Below, piece after piece: positions 23,214-36,100 of a stretch of DNA of 64,000 nucleotides (its first letter is position 1; each line of letters begins with the position of its first letter). Source of the DNA: Taxillus chinensis (Eukaryota; Streptophyta; Magnoliopsida; Santalales; Loranthaceae); contig CM042089.1 in NCBI GenBank assembly GCA_023512835.1, forward strand, positions 16,170,562-16,234,561, in the 5' to 3' direction. Below the pieces are notes generated by a model that saw nothing but the letters and a program-made list of their open reading frames with translations, did no database searches and was not told where the DNA came from. Made by a program: the position numbers and the translations under genes.

Positions 23214-23526
23214 TCCTCCCCACTTTAGGACTTTTCATCCCCGAAAAGACATGTCATCCTCATAGACACTACACCTACACACAATTACTACGCATACCCA
23301 ATATCTAACATATTACCCATGGTCTTTACAGTCATCACTTGAATACCTCTACCAGCTATTAGTCATAAGCTTCCGCAAAAAGAGTCTATTTACCCCCCCT
23401 CTAGACTCACTTTGGGACCTACATTGTCTAACATAGTTTTTTCCCATGGGATCGATATTCAGAGGTCGTAATATACCTCCCTTTATTACTTGACCTGTAA
23501 ACTGTAGTAACCTAGACATCATGTCG
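23214..23526 (-). mobile_element. PPT and 3' internal remnant of the family C element
   Basis: The minus strand reads CCTAAAGTGGGGAGGA directly before the LTR start, preceded by TTTTCGGGGATGAAAAG, the same box that precedes the PPT of the nested element at 12384-12415. All coding sequence is gone: the remnant runs straight into a second LTR copy at 23527. Confidence 0.75.
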
Positions 23527-23846
23527 GTCAAGCACCAAAACAAGGACACACAATAGGTGCTGTCCTGGATATACCTATACAATCATACAACAAGGGTATT
23601 CTTGTACACTGTCAAAGAAATGCAACTGAATAAAAGTTATCATCACATAACATATGTATTATATGTCAAATCAGTACAATATCCACAAACCTATGTCTGG
23701 GAAGAAGATAAACATAGAAAATCTCCTACATCAAAGGAGTTTGTTCACCTCAATTGCAACCTCAATGGCTACTTCCTACAGGAAACTGAATATAGGGTGA
23801 GCACAAAATGCCTAATAGGTGATCTACGACCCCACACCACACTACC
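23527..23846 (-). repeat. family C LTR fragment, left part
   Basis: Matches 20750-21110 of the LTR at 20669-23213 (GGTGCTGTCC, the TATACCTATACAATCATACA region, GTGAGCACAAA, AATAGGTGATCT). Split by the solo LTR at 23847-25150 and continued at 25156. It is the truncated 5' LTR of the same deleted element, in the same orientation. Confidence 0.75.
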
Positions 23847-25150
23847 TGTTGGATCAAACCCAGAATTTGGATAATGCTGATAAAGCCTTATGTAATTTGA
23901 TCTGAGATCTTTTGTGTTTATTTGATCATTGCAGAAGATATGTTACTAATCCAGAGATGCACTCGTGAGAGCAAAGCTAAGGACAGGATACATAATCCTG
24001 ATCCGGACAAGAGTGAGTGTCGTCAAACACTTGGTAAATAACCAAGTCACAAATACATACAGAATAAGGAACATTCGTACAGACTAAGAACTTAAAGGAT
24101 AAGTGCGGAGTAAGAGTCTTGGTCAACGAGGTCGCACGAAGCAAAAGGATTGAAATGGAGTTAAATAGTTAAGTCTTCCCCTCAGGCGAACTAAAGTGAA
24201 GAAGACACGGAGTAAGGCGTCCAAGTCTTTCATACATGCTGAGTAAGGAAGTATAGATGCGGAGTAAGGAATCCGGATATCTTACTCGCCCGGAGTAAGG
24301 AAAGTACATGCGGAGTAAGAAAGCGCTTACACGGAATAAGTCATCAGACTTTTCAAGACTCGCCCGGAGTAAGGAACTTACATACGGAGTAAGGAACTTA
24401 CATGTGGAGTAAGAAAGCGCTGACACGGACTAAGGATTCCAGTACTAAATAGATACGGAGTAAGCAACCACTGACACGGAGTAAGGTTCCGAGCTTCATT
24501 AGCTACGGAGTAAGGAAAATTACACCGGACCAAGAAGATACTGCTTCAACTCAACCGCATTTAAAATTATCAGCTCGTGGCGTCCCGATGTAAGACGAAT
24601 TTATTGAGAACCTGAAGAATCTTACACGTGGATCATCCGGATATGTGGACATAACCTTAATTGTATTTGGGAACTCACAAACGCACTTATACTCTTCGAA
24701 CCCAAGATCTTGAGCTCCACAAACCGCAGCAGTCAAGGCAAAGAGATTACCGAGGGATAGTTAGTGCTGAACGCTTTCCGGAACTACAAGTTCCAAGGTT
24801 GTCGCTTAGGAATGTTTTGTATAAATATTCATACTTGTACAAGAAAAAAAGAAAATGTGCATTAGTTAAGAAAAGACTAATTCTGTGTATGCACAAGCGT
24901 TTTTCATCTTTGGAGATAGAAGTTGGCTAGTGTGTGAGTTCATTTGTAAACAGAGTGTAAGAGAGTCTTGCTTCTATTTTGTTGTATTTATCTTGTGATA
25001 ATAAAACAAAATACTTCCACTATCTGGTTATCTTCCGCAGTGATTCTATCACTTAACTAGATAAGTGTTTGTGTCTTAAGAGAAAGAAAAGAGTTTTAGT
25101 AAGAGCCTATTCACCCCCCCCCCCCCCCTTTAGGCTCCAAGGGACCATCA
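23847..25150 (+). mobile_element. solo copia-type LTR (1304 bp), TSD CTACC
   Basis: Begins TGTTGGATC and ends GGGACCATCA, with perfect duplication CTACC at 23842-23846 and 25151-25155. TATA-like GTATAAATAT at about 24819, an AATAAAA polyadenylation-like signal near 25000, and a C-rich TTCACCCCCC stretch at the 3' end fit a plus-strand Ty1/copia LTR. The copia assignment rests on these style features and no coding region remains. Holds a tandem array at 24190-24530. Confidence 0.85.
24190..24530 (+). repeat. short repeat array based on CGGAGTAAGG
   Basis: About a dozen copies of ACGGAGTAAGGA variants at irregular spacing (some as CGGAGTAAGAAAGCGCT, repeated twice) upstream of the LTR TATA box. 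A U3 enhancer-like array is possible; function is inferred. Confidence 0.75.
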
Positions 25151-25155
25151 CTACC

Positions 25156-25470
25156 AACTCACAAACATTTAGAATTACATGTTATGTGTATGCATGTGCC
25201 AGTGTAGTGTACTACACATACAAATGAAAGCATAACAACTCCCAATGATATCTATACAATCAAGCCAACACAAAATAGTTCAACACATAGATACTATCAC
25301 CTCCCTTTTTCAACTAATCAGTTCATGCAAGGCTCTCATAGGCTGCTAGCCACATGTGGGAACACGACATCAAAAGCCATCCACATATGGGACCTCAAAG
25401 CTATTAACCAACCATATGCCTCAGCCTTTAACTAGCCCTATATGGGACCTCAGTTGACCAGTTGATTGTT
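25156..25470 (-). repeat. family C LTR fragment, right part
   Basis: Resumes after the CTACC duplication and matches 21130-21440 of the intact family C LTR (CATGTGCCAGTGTAGTGT, and CCACATATGGGACC blocks). Ends near 25470 without a recognisable LTR start. Confidence 0.7.
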
Positions 25471-26279
25471 TGATCCCATTTTAACCGGGTTAGATCATAA
25501 TCGAACTCGATGAAGAGACCACAAGACTAAGGACCACTCTAGAAGACCTCAAAATGCCCCAAGATTAGCACTGAGTGATAGAGGCTGATATTCGGAGAGC
25601 AACGCACGTGACTATACTCAATTTTGAGAAAAAAAAATGAAGAAGTTATGGCCATTTAATGTTAGTTATGTATGAATGTGGGTTTGAGAGCTAACACGTA
25701 ATGCCTTGTTTTGCAAATAATTTCCTCAATACTTGTTGGAATCAAACAAAGTTGGTTGCATTAGTTATCTATCATTTTCAACTGATATAAGGTTATTCTG
25801 GTCGCTATACAATTAACTATAATTTTTTGAAGTTAGTAATTAAGTTTGGATGGGATAGCTAGTGTGTAGTACCTTGTTTTGCTAATAACTTTCTCAATAC
25901 TAGCTGAAATTGAACAAGGCCAATTTTTTGGTTATATAACATCCTTATCTATCATTTAAAACTAATTTGAGGTCATTTCAGTCTGTATGCATTTATTTAT
26001 GATTTTTTGAAACTGATGGGTAGAATGTTCACTTCGCTATGTACTTCTATGTGGGTTTTCCTAGTTTTCTCCCAAATGGACAATCTTTCATGAGTGATTC
26101 CAATTTTATAAGATAGCTAATAGAATTTTGGGAAAAACAAGACTAATTTAACCTTAATTGAAGCTTTGTAGAGAAAATTGTGAATTTTTAAAGTTGCTCT
26201 AGAATTTGGTTCGTTTTTGGTTCTTCATGTGCATATTTATCCCACATTGAAAGTTTTGTTTCTCCTTGGTTCAGTATAT
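25471..26279. other. AT-rich noncoding stretch
   Basis: No coding region seen. Two loosely similar blocks (about 25660-25830 and 25840-26010, each with AGTGTGTAGTACCTTGTTTTGC-type and GAGGTCATTT wording) suggest an old internal duplication. Confidence 0.4.
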
Positions 26280-27100
26280 ATACAAAGCTATCTTCATTAT
26301 GGTAACGATATTTCTACCACTTATATTAACCACAAAGTAATAGTGTCACTGTAGTTTAGCCAATGATTGCGGGTCGATCCCACAAGGACAAGGGTTAACA
26401 ATCCCTATAATTCTCACGCGCTGATTGTCTAAGCAATTAATTTTAATTTGATGAATTAATTTTTAAACAAAATAAAGTAAATTAATTAAATTAAATTTAG
26501 ATAATATCTTTATAATGGAGAGAAATCAATGGAACAAACGCCTAGGGTTCATGGTTTCATCGATCCCCAATTTCCTATTCTTATATTAAAAATAATTGAA
26601 TTAATTCTCTCTTTATCTTTAGGGTGATTTATCCTTTTGCAATCATCAACTACTTTTATAAGAAGAATGATGTATTTAAATCCAACAACTCCATACTTTC
26701 ATGGTATATTGTGATAGAATCAAACCCATTAAAATTTTGTGATAATCAAATAATTTTCCCATTAGGATAATGGTCTACTTTCGTGCCACACAAAGTCTAA
26801 TTCTCTTTCTAGGGTTCTAGCAATCAACCTTGATCTTTCGATCCTTCAATTGATTACTTGAGAAATGCAATTTGTTGTTTAAACGAATCATAATAATATT
26901 TTTATGCCAGAAAGAGATAAAGAAATAGAAAGAATAATTTCCAATTACATTATTGTGCAAAGAGTATTCAATTGGGATTGAGCTACTCCTAATCCCTAGA
27001 CAAGGAGATTAGCCACACATGTTTGGGAATTCCATTACAAATTGAAAGAAGAATGTTTTAAAATTAGGAAACAACGGAGATCCTACACAGTCGACACACG
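26280..27100 (+). repeat. possible decayed gypsy (Tat/Ogre-like) LTR
   Basis: GCGGGTCGATCCCACAAGG near 26370, followed by AATTAATTTTAATTTGATG and CCTAGGGTTCATGGTTTCATCG, is the wording of LTRs common in large plant elements of the Tat lineage. Boundaries and a TSD were not found. This is recognition from general familiarity only. Confidence 0.35.
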
Positions 27101-27739
27101 CGATACATGCCAATGCACCAATTTCTCTTTTTATTCCACTTCTGATCTCTCTCTTATCTTTTCAGATAGTATTTTCTAACATTTTTTTGATGCCTTTCCA
27201 TAGAATACCTTGGTCCTTTTAACATTGAAGGCAATTTCCAAAAATGGTAAAATAATAACAAAAAATAAATAAGAAACCATCCAAAGGCCATGGCCACAAA
27301 AACCCGTGGCCATGGTGATGATACCCTGAATGTTTGTGAAGGTCGGCGGCCATTAATTATACGGTCATGGTGATATTTTCGACAAGAACAATGAATGACG
27401 CCTGTCGTGGACACGATTTACGCGACCATGGCTGGTGTAAAATGTTTTTTAGCTATGTAACATATTTTGATGCTAGTTTGCCCTTTTTCATCTCTATTTG
27501 GTCCAAAAATGATGGAAACTTATTAAAACACACAAAACGCACCAAACTCACAAAAAGGAAGCGAAACAACATATTTTTATACAAATTATATCTAATTATA
27601 TCAGAATTTGCTATAAAAAATGGGTAAAATGAGGGAAATATATAAACCATTCTCATCACATTACACAGCAAATAAGAACAAGAGAGGCCCAATGAAGCCC
27701 AAGTAAAGTTACCAGTTGGTGATTGAACCCAATTCTATA
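27101..27739. other. AT-rich noncoding stretch
   Basis: GGCCATGGTGATG and GGCCATTAATTATACGGTCATGGTG recur in inverted and direct form around 27280-27440. No gene seen; open frames here are short and composition-driven. Confidence 0.4.
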
Positions 27740-28310
27740 CGAGAATGTCAGAAGATCCAAATTCCTTATACCAAGGCATCAGAAGATCTGGATTCTTATA
27801 CTGGGACATCGAAAGATTCAGATCCTTATATTGGGACATCGAAAGATCTAGATCCTTATTTCGGGACATTGGAAGATTTAGATTCGTAAAACTGATTTCC
27901 CTCAAAACTTATGATTCATACCAAATTTCATAAATCACGGCCAAATCACACATATTTTAGAAAAAAAAAATCAAGATAAGAAATTTAAGAACACCTATTT
28001 GGAAAGGATTCACGGATCCAACAAGTTCATAACACCCCAAATCAGAGGCTCCAATCTCTAAGCTCTCTTTCTTTCTCTTCTTCACCAAGATGTTAAACGT
28101 GAATAACAATACGTTAGGTGCCTCTCACTCTCTCCCCTATTTATATTTTTTTGACTAATTCTTTAATTAATAAACACCCAAATTACATAAGTGGTCTTCT
28201 GGGGTTTCGAACTCCAAATTAGACCCAATTACTATCAAAACGCATGTATCACCAAGCATATTATTATCTAGATATTTTTATCCACTAATGAAGACTATCT
28301 TATTGACCAA
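27740..28310 (-). repeat. decayed family B LTR fragment
   Basis: Aligns by eye with 16440-16810 of the LTR at 14882-17031: CATAAATC-CGGCCAAAT, AACACCTATTTGG, CTCTAAGCTCTC, then a rc TATA region and CAAATTAGACCCAATTACTATCAAAACG. Its left end carries four units of about 30 bp built on GGGACATCGAAAGATC (27760-27890), the counterpart of the arrays in the other family B LTRs. Confidence 0.65.
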
Positions 28311-28429
28311 CCCTAGCATGGTTCTCTACAAAGACACTACACTTGGCACATATACACCTTGAGCATATAGAGCTTGGTTTGGATAAGTTGTAGGGGGTGT
28401 TGTGAAATTGTAGTTCATCTATTAGGCAA

Positions 28430-30955
28430 TTATGCTTATCATCACTGGATTTTTTCCGGGGGAAACCCGCTTTCGGGGTTGTGGTTCTCCCACCCTTCAC
28501 TCTATTGGTGATGAAAAAAAAACAGAGTCACCACCAACTGTTTTCGGGGTGCAGTTGGTCACTTAAAAAAATGATCTACGTCACTGGAGCAAGGTCTGGG
28601 AGTTGATTACGCATGGTAAAGGATTAGTACCCTCATAATGCCCTTTCGGTACTTATCTTAAAAGGAGAGAGATTTTTAATTTGTTTTAATTGCTCATTTA
28701 AATTTAACTAATCTAAAGATAGTGCTAAATTTTCCCATGACCTAAAGTTCTACATTTTTTATTTTTCTAAGTTTTGTTGTTAAAGTTTAAATCAAAATTA
28801 CCCTAAGCCTCTAAGGGACATCCTAATGTTTTTTTTTTTGGGGGTTTCTAATATCTTTTATTTCTAATTTTTTTGTTGAAGTTAGAAATTAAATCAAATT
28901 TTAAAAGCTAATGGAATCCTAAGAGTTTAAATTATCTAAGTCCTATGTTCAAAGTTTAAAATACATGTTTCTTACAATGCTAAGGGTGAAAAAAGCCAAA
29001 AGAAAAGCTCAATGTTGCGAAAAGCTCTTTTTTTTAAGTTAAAAATTAAATCCAAGTAACCTAAAAGGCTAAAGGGGTCCCAAGGTTTAAATCATTTCAT
29101 TTTATTTCTAAGTTCTTTGTTGAAGTTGAAATTTTAAATTAATTTGCCTAGAAGATTAAGGGTGCAACCTAATAGGAAAAAAAAGAGTTCAAAGAAAATT
29201 TAAGTATTTGCTCAAAAAATTTAAAGAAAAATTTTTTAAACATTTTTATTTAAGGAAGAGATGTGTTGGAAAAAAATTTAAACTCCTTTTTTGTTTGGAA
29301 AATTCCCTTCCCTTTTTTTTTTCTCTCTTTTTGTTTATTTGTTTTTGTGTTTTGGAAAAAAGATTTTTTAGCAAGTAATAAAGGTGTGAAAAGACAAACA
29401 TAGGTGTATAATGAGTGATGGTGGAATCCACAAATAAAATAAGCTCTCTAAAATTTTTTCTCTTCTTCTCACTCTTTTTTTTCACTATATCAGATGTACA
29501 AGTTACAAGTATTGGGTTACAAGACCCATGGTTACATAATTTCAAATAGCCCAAAACTAACATCATTCCTAAGGCCATACAACAAAGCAGAAGAGAAGAT
29601 ATAAAATACATAAAAATACAGTCGTGTGGGAACTTAATAGCATTTAAAAATGATAAAAGGTACATTAAAATAGGAAAAAAAAACCGATACTTCTAGAGGA
29701 GAGCACTCTTACAACAAACAAATAGGTTAAAACATGCCAGAGCTAGATAAAAGCAAAAACTGGGAAATGGACAGGGTAACTACACAAACTCGAGATTAAA
29801 AAAAAAACCTCAATTGAAAGCCAAAATTAAATTAAATTAAAAAAAACAAAAACAAAAAAACAAAAAAACAAAAAAACAAAAAAACAAAAAAAAAAAAAAC
29901 AAAAAAACAAAAAAACAAAAAAAAAAACACAGCAATAGTGGAATCATACAAACAAGCAAATACAGACCACATAAAACAGATTAAACGAAGAAACAAATTA
30001 AAAGCAAATGAGCCCAAAGAAATATATCACAAATGGAATGCTATATATGGCCGCATGTGACCGAAAATCAAACAACAAGAGGGCCCAAAACATATATGAC
30101 CGTGAATAGCAAACCAGGAACCAAAATCAAGACAGAAAACCTAGAACCAAAGTTCTCATGTAGCCAAAGGTGGCGTGGACATTATGCAATCACAAACATA
30201 ATGTTATGCAGAAAAACAAAACCATGTTAAACTAGTTTCATTCAAAACCTTTGGAAAATCAAATCAAATCATGAATAAAAAGAAAAACACATGTAACCAT
30301 GGACAGAACCACATGACATAACATAGAAACAATAACAACAAAGGAAAAGGGGTTCTAACAACAAAGGAAAAGGGGTTCAAACTCGGTTAGGATTAATCAG
30401 AATATCATGATTTTAACACTGCATAGACAACAAAAATTTGTTACACTACTAGCAGCAAGCGTTTGGCACAAACAGAAGGCTTTCTCTCGAATTCCTTGGG
30501 CAGCAGGCTTCACCTCCTTGTACTGCCTTCAACAGGCCCAGTTTATGTGAGGCTTGGACTCTCGTGTATGGCAGTGGCATCAGCAAGGAGCAGCGACTCT
30601 GGGTGTGATTAGGCTTATGTGGGTCGTGGCTGGTTGAAATGGCTGACGTTGGGTGGTGGTTGGTGCGGCGGCGACGCCAACAAGGGGCGGTGGCTTAGGG
30701 CCTGCTTGGACAGGGGAAGCAAGGAAGGCGGCTGGAGGTGCGTTTTCCGGCCAGGAGACTCTCTGTGGATGTGGAGGTGGAAGAAAGAGGAAGATTAGGT
30801 GGTTTTATTTTTCGAATTTATTGTAGAGAGAGAGAGATAGAGTCCCTTTGCATGATGGAGAAGATGAGTTTATATAAAGGGGAAGGAAGGTTAGGGTTTT
30901 GGGTTTGATTGGAGAGAGAGAAAAGGAGGTAGGGGCATGGCCGAGAGAGGGTAGG
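28430..30955. repeat. probable decayed LTR-type element, left part; A-rich tract
   Basis: GAGTCACCACCAACTGTTTTCGG, then GCAAGGTCTGGGAGTTGATTACGCATGG and CCCTTTCGGTACTT (28510-28660), is wording I associate with a widely dispersed noncoding LTR-type repeat of plants. Downstream is AT-rich, with an (AAAAAAC)n-like tract at 29840-29930. 30334-30378 holds a 22-bp tandem duplication. No coding region. Family assignment is uncertain. The TRIM at 30956 is inserted within it. Confidence 0.3.
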
Positions 30956-31367
30956 TGTAATGTCCCACATCGGCTGGGGAGGAGAACGAAGCAGGCTACT
31001 TAGGTGGCTGTGGAAACCTCTCCTAGCACAATGTGTTTTGAGGGCCGAGGGCCTACCAAAAACAAAACCGTGCGGGCGAGGCCCAAAGCGGACAATATCG
31101 GGCTACGGGTGGGCTGGGCTGTTACAAATGGTATCAGAGCCAGGGCCCAGGTTGGTGTGCTAGCGAGGACGTTGGGCTCTCTAGAGGGGGGGTGGATGTA
31201 ATGTCCCACATCGGATGGGGAGGAGAACGAAGCAGGCTACTTAGGTGGCTGTGGAAACCTCTCCTAGCATGACGCGTTTTGGGGGCCGAGGGCCTACCAC
31301 AAACAAAACCGTGCGGGCGAGGCCCAAAGTGGACAATATCGGGCTATGGGTGGGCTGGGCTGTTACA
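30956..31367 (+). mobile_element. TRIM retrotransposon (412 bp), TSD GTAGG
   Basis: Terminal-repeat retrotransposon in miniature: LTR 30956-31126 (171 bp), PBS TGGTATCAGAGC 31129-31140, 70-bp internal region, PPT AGAGGGGGGGTGGA 31183-31196, LTR 31197-31367 (171 bp). LTRs begin TGTAATGTCCCACATCGG and end GGGCTGTTACA and differ at only about ten positions. Duplicated target GTAGG at 30951-30955 and 31368-31372. No coding capacity; mobilised in trans. Confidence 0.96.
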
Positions 31368-31372
31368 GTAGG

Positions 31373-31825
31373 CATGATGGTTGTCTGGCATGGATGAGGA
31401 AGATGACGTAGGGGAGAGAGTGACAAGAATATGCTATTTTTTTTATTATTTTATTTGCTTTTGCTTTCTTATTTTCTATTTTATTTTTATTTTGTTTTAT
31501 TCTTAGGCTAATGAGGAGATGACACATGGACAAGGGTAGGCGGGAAAAAGAAAAAGATGGCAGCTAGAGTTTTTGATTTTTAAATGAGGTATTTTTTAAC
31601 TGATGTTTTTTAAGTTTTGGACTTGGAAAGATAACTCGGGTTTCAAAAAAATCATGAGAAAATTATTTTTGGACTCGGGACATCATGACGAGTGACCCCA
31701 TTTAATTTTTATTTGAAAATGAATTCTTTTTTACATCAGACCTGCACCGTGCGTCCTGTAACTGCTTTATTGTCGAAAAAACATATTTTTTTGATTTTTT
31801 TAAATGCTCTAGGAGCAAAAATGTG

Positions 31826-31869
<44 letters not shown>

Positions 31870-32469
31870 AAATTCTCAAAATGATGAGAGGATTAAGAAA
31901 ATGAGGTTCGTGACCTGATCCGGAGTGTCATTTTGAATATTGGCCGCTAGTTGACCACCGTTAGTGGTCCAAATACGGTTTTGACCATAACTTTTTCGTT
32001 TGACCTTGAATTTGAGTGCAGTCGAAGGCACTAATCTTGGAATTTGATTTTCTATCACCTGGACTAGTTTTTTAACGTTTGAAATCCTTTTTAAAGAAGT
32101 CATTAAAATCCCCCTTTGAATCACGATCACGTCCCTTTATTTATCTATACAAAATGATTAACAAATAGAAAAGAAGTTTAAAGCGGAAAATAAAATGTAT
32201 GTCCAACCCTGACAAAATGGGGTCCAATAATGCACATCCTTGCTTGTTGAATTTTTTTACAAGTACCAATCGAGACTAGCCGAAGGAAGTTCAGGAGTTT
32301 TCCAAGTTTACATTTTGATGTAAAGACTTGACCTTTATTCTGTTTAACATTTGACTTAGTTTATTTTTTCAGACATGAGTCTGTGAACTTTGTAAAAGAT
32401 TATATTTGTTTTTGTTAATGATATGTTTGATTTATTCTTGCATATATGTTATTAGGAATGTATAATATA
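31373..32469. other. noncoding stretch, right part of the TRIM-interrupted repeat
   Basis: AT-rich, with (TA)n at about 31828-31867. CATAACTTTTTCGTTTGACCTTGAATTTGAG (in pieces, 31984-32013) is wording also seen in dispersed plant LTRs. No gene seen. Confidence 0.4.
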
Positions 32470-32618
32470 TAAACGTGGTATGTTTGTACAGAATAACTTA
32501 AGCCAACACCGCTGGTGAGTGTCTATCGGTTCTTATCACTAATCCCTTGAACCATTGGGTGTGGGCGTGGGGTAGTCACGAACTCGGTTCTAGTTTTATG
32601 GAATTGAGGTCATGACAG
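32470..32618 (+). repeat. 3' end of a gypsy LTR (fragment)
   Basis: CACTAATCCCTTGAACC-TTGGGTGTGGGCG...GGTTCTAG...GTCATGACA parallels the last 100 bases of the plus-strand LTR at 17865-19885. Truncated on the left, decayed. Confidence 0.6.
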
Positions 32619-32787
32619 GAGTGATATACTCTAGGATTATTGGAATGAGTTTACAAATAGTGCACCAGTATGTAATTATACATATTGAACCGAACCATGA
32701 TAGAATAGGTTCTTTAACTAGTCTCCATTACATTGTATAAAGAACTTTATATTTTATCGTTGGATGACTAATTTATGGATCGATCTT

Positions 32788-33180
32788 TATCACGTCCCCA
32801 ATTCTAAATAGCCAGAACTAGGCATGTAACTATCTTATGCCTGCACCCAATGGGTCAAGGCCTACAACTCCTAAATCCCATAGCCAAAATAGGACACCTA
32901 GCCTTAACTATTGTTTGCAGAGACACCAGATGCCTAGACAACTCAATAAAACCACAAGATACATCAAATACAAATAAACAAGATTTACAGCTGATCAGTA
33001 GTAGTCCAAAATAAGATTCATAAGATAATTCATACGAAGTCAACATATCATCAAGATGGCTCAAATCCCATGAAAAACATTTGGGGAAACCTCCCAAAGG
33101 TCCTATAAGCAACAAGGACTTAAGTAGAAAGCAAAACAAGCAACACACAAGAAAAGGCCAAATTTGTCTAGCCGGCTACG
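32788..33180 (-). repeat. 3' end of a gypsy LTR (fragment, opposite orientation)
   Basis: TATCACGTCCCCAATTCTA-GCCAGAACTAGG-ATGCCTGCACCCAATGGGTCAAGG is the reverse complement of a family B/C LTR end. It faces the fragment at 32470-32618 across 170 bases. Confidence 0.6.
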
Positions 33181-36100
33181 AGAGATGAAATAAAGCGTTT
33201 GTCGCATACGCACTTTAAATAAAATTTAAACTAGTATAGTACATGGCTAACTTAGGTCGTTCACTAACCAGAGAACTTATAAAATTTAATTCAACTTATT
33301 CTTCAAGAAAAATAAAGAAGAGCTAAGTTAGAGAATTGGGAGGGTTTTGTGTGAAATTAAAATAAAATTAAATATGTAAAGAAAATTAATTAACTAAAGA
33401 CGCAATTGATTCAACCTCTCATTTCAATTATTATTAATCATTATCTTCTAAAAATACAATAAAATATTTAAGACCTTATAATTAAATTAAACCAAGACTC
33501 CATGATTACAATTAAATTATGAATTCACACTAGAAATCAGGCTTGAACTTATACCAATTCTAGGAACGATTATGTTTTGCATTCGAAAGACTAAATCGAA
33601 CTCTACGAATAATAGTCTTCACATCTCAAATTAATTAACCGTAACTACGAATTAATCACAATTAAAAAAATCATGATTTAAACAATCCACAATTAACTAC
33701 AACCGCAAATTAATTGCAAAGAATTTAAAACAGATAGAGGAACGAATTGCAAACCATAACACTTAAATAAATTATTAAAATGAGGAATAAAGATTCAAAA
33801 TAATAATTAAAGTTTGAAATTAAATCAAATACAAATTAATTCATACAAAATAAGATACAGAAACAGTCTTGCAATGTCGCGTTGTCTTCTTTTCTCCCTT
33901 CTGCTGCCTGGAATACTGCTACGTGAATACTGGGCGCGATGAAAGATGGTGTAATGGAGAGTTGGGCGAGCACCTCTGTGGTGGCATGGGACTCTCAAAT
34001 CACGCAGCCCCAATTGTATTCTCCAGCCAATTGCTTTTTATCCTTCCTTAAATCATGCAACCCCACATTAAAACCCTTCTTTCCTTTCTTTCTTCTTTTA
34101 TTATGTAAACCATCATCAAAACAATGAGCCCCACATGCTATTATCCCTCTTTCCAATTTTCACACCTTACGTGTTGCCCAAACTCATCTTAATGACAACA
34201 TGTTAAATGCAAATATCACATGCATGTAAAATATTAAAACAAAATCTAAATTAATGTCCCAATTGCAAATTAATACAAAGAATTAATTATTAAAATTAAC
34301 CCCAAATATCACATAGTAAAATTACAAATTAAGCCTAAAGAATTAATATTAAAATTGAAATAATTAATTTAACATTAAAAACACCAAAATTAATATTAAA
34401 TCTATAAAAGTAATTAAAACAGTAAATAATTAAAATAGGAAAAAACCATTATAAAAATGCATCAATTTAATAAAATAAGAAATTAAAACCCATAAATTAC
34501 ATGCAAATTTAATGTCAAAGTTTGTAGTGATTAGGAGGCCTCGAATCGGTCATGACCGATAATCTTAGATGCCTAAAATCACTCTCTGTTGGCCGCGGTA
34601 GACTGAAAATCAACTGCGACCAATCTCCAATTTGTCAACCAATTCCCCTCATGTCGGTTGCGGCGAATGGGATCCCGACCGCGATCGGCTGTTGGCTATA
34701 GCATACTCCTTGATCTGCAATGTGACCCTATAACTTTCGGCTCTGAAGATTCAACCTTTATGCTCTAAAACAACATCTTCAGGCTTTAGACAAATATATT
34801 CACATATATTTCAAGCAAGAACAATAAAATATTGTACATAACACAGTTTCTTGGATCAAATCTTGGTTTTCTTGATTTCTATTAGTTCCATGCAACGAAT
34901 GGTTGCTTAGAGAATGACCATTAGTATAATGTTGATGCAAGGTATATGGTGGAATAATGTTGATGGAAGATGAGACTTATTGGAAAGTTGATCAAGGAAG
35001 TTGCAACAAAAACTTCAGCATGGCTTTATTGACATTTATCAATTAAGGAAAATTCTTGAAACTTGTTTCTAAGTGAATGTATTTTTTGTAGTGGAGTATG
35101 ATTCTCTAGATTAGAGAATGACCATTAGTATAATGGCGATCATCGATCCTGATGGCTATAATTATAGAAGAAGTCCACCACTAAGTTACTTCTTTGTCTC
35201 AATTCAATACATGTCAAGTATCATGTATTTGACTTCTTGTATTAGTAGTTGAATATTAGTATATTTGATGATATATGAAAGTCTCGTATGTTTCATGATT
35301 GAGGTAAAAGGCCGATATTTTACATCAAAAGGATTTTTCTTATGAGTATTGAGGTATAATGAGGTCAACATGGGTGCGAGGAAAATAGTCTATGGTTGTA
35401 ATATTTATCACAAAGAAAAAATTGTGTTTTTTCTTGTTTGTACGATTTTTCTCGGATTTAAAAATTTTCATGTTATATTATTATATTGTAGGATTGTACT
35501 ATTATTTTCTTCAAATTGAAAAATAATTATTTCAACACAAAGTTTGAGTGTAGTATTCAATTTTTTCGATTTCAAAAATTTTATTTGTTGGTTTGATATA
35601 TTGAAATGCAACATAAGTTTACTTAAACATTTCACCAAATAATTTAGTTGCTTAAAATATTAAATTAAATATATGGTGCACTTTCATATCATTTAGTATG
35701 TAAATAACAATATTGGGTTGACCCAAAAACTTAATCCCCAATTTTTTTTTTGTCAAAAGTGTGAAATTGAGAATTATTATAAGTCATATTTCTTATAAAT
35801 TTACTATTTTTTAAACTGATAAATGGTCAAATATATTGATTATAAAAGGAAATACTAATTAGTATCTGGATAAAAGGTAACATGAATACAAAAAGTTCCC
35901 AACAAAACAATGCTAAAGAAGCAATTGAAATGTTGGACAAAATGCAAGAATGGCCCCCTATGCAACTCGCAATCCTCCCCACAAGTGCCAAGAAATCGTG
36001 TTTCTTTTACCCCGAACGAATATTAAAGAAGGGTCCTATTACAAATTACAAAAGAAAGGATTAACCCCTTACAAAAAAAATCCATAATTTCCATAAAACT

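Noticed and set aside
29832..30017. Phe-rich frame on the minus strand
   Set aside because: Translation of an A-rich (AAAAAAC)n tract.
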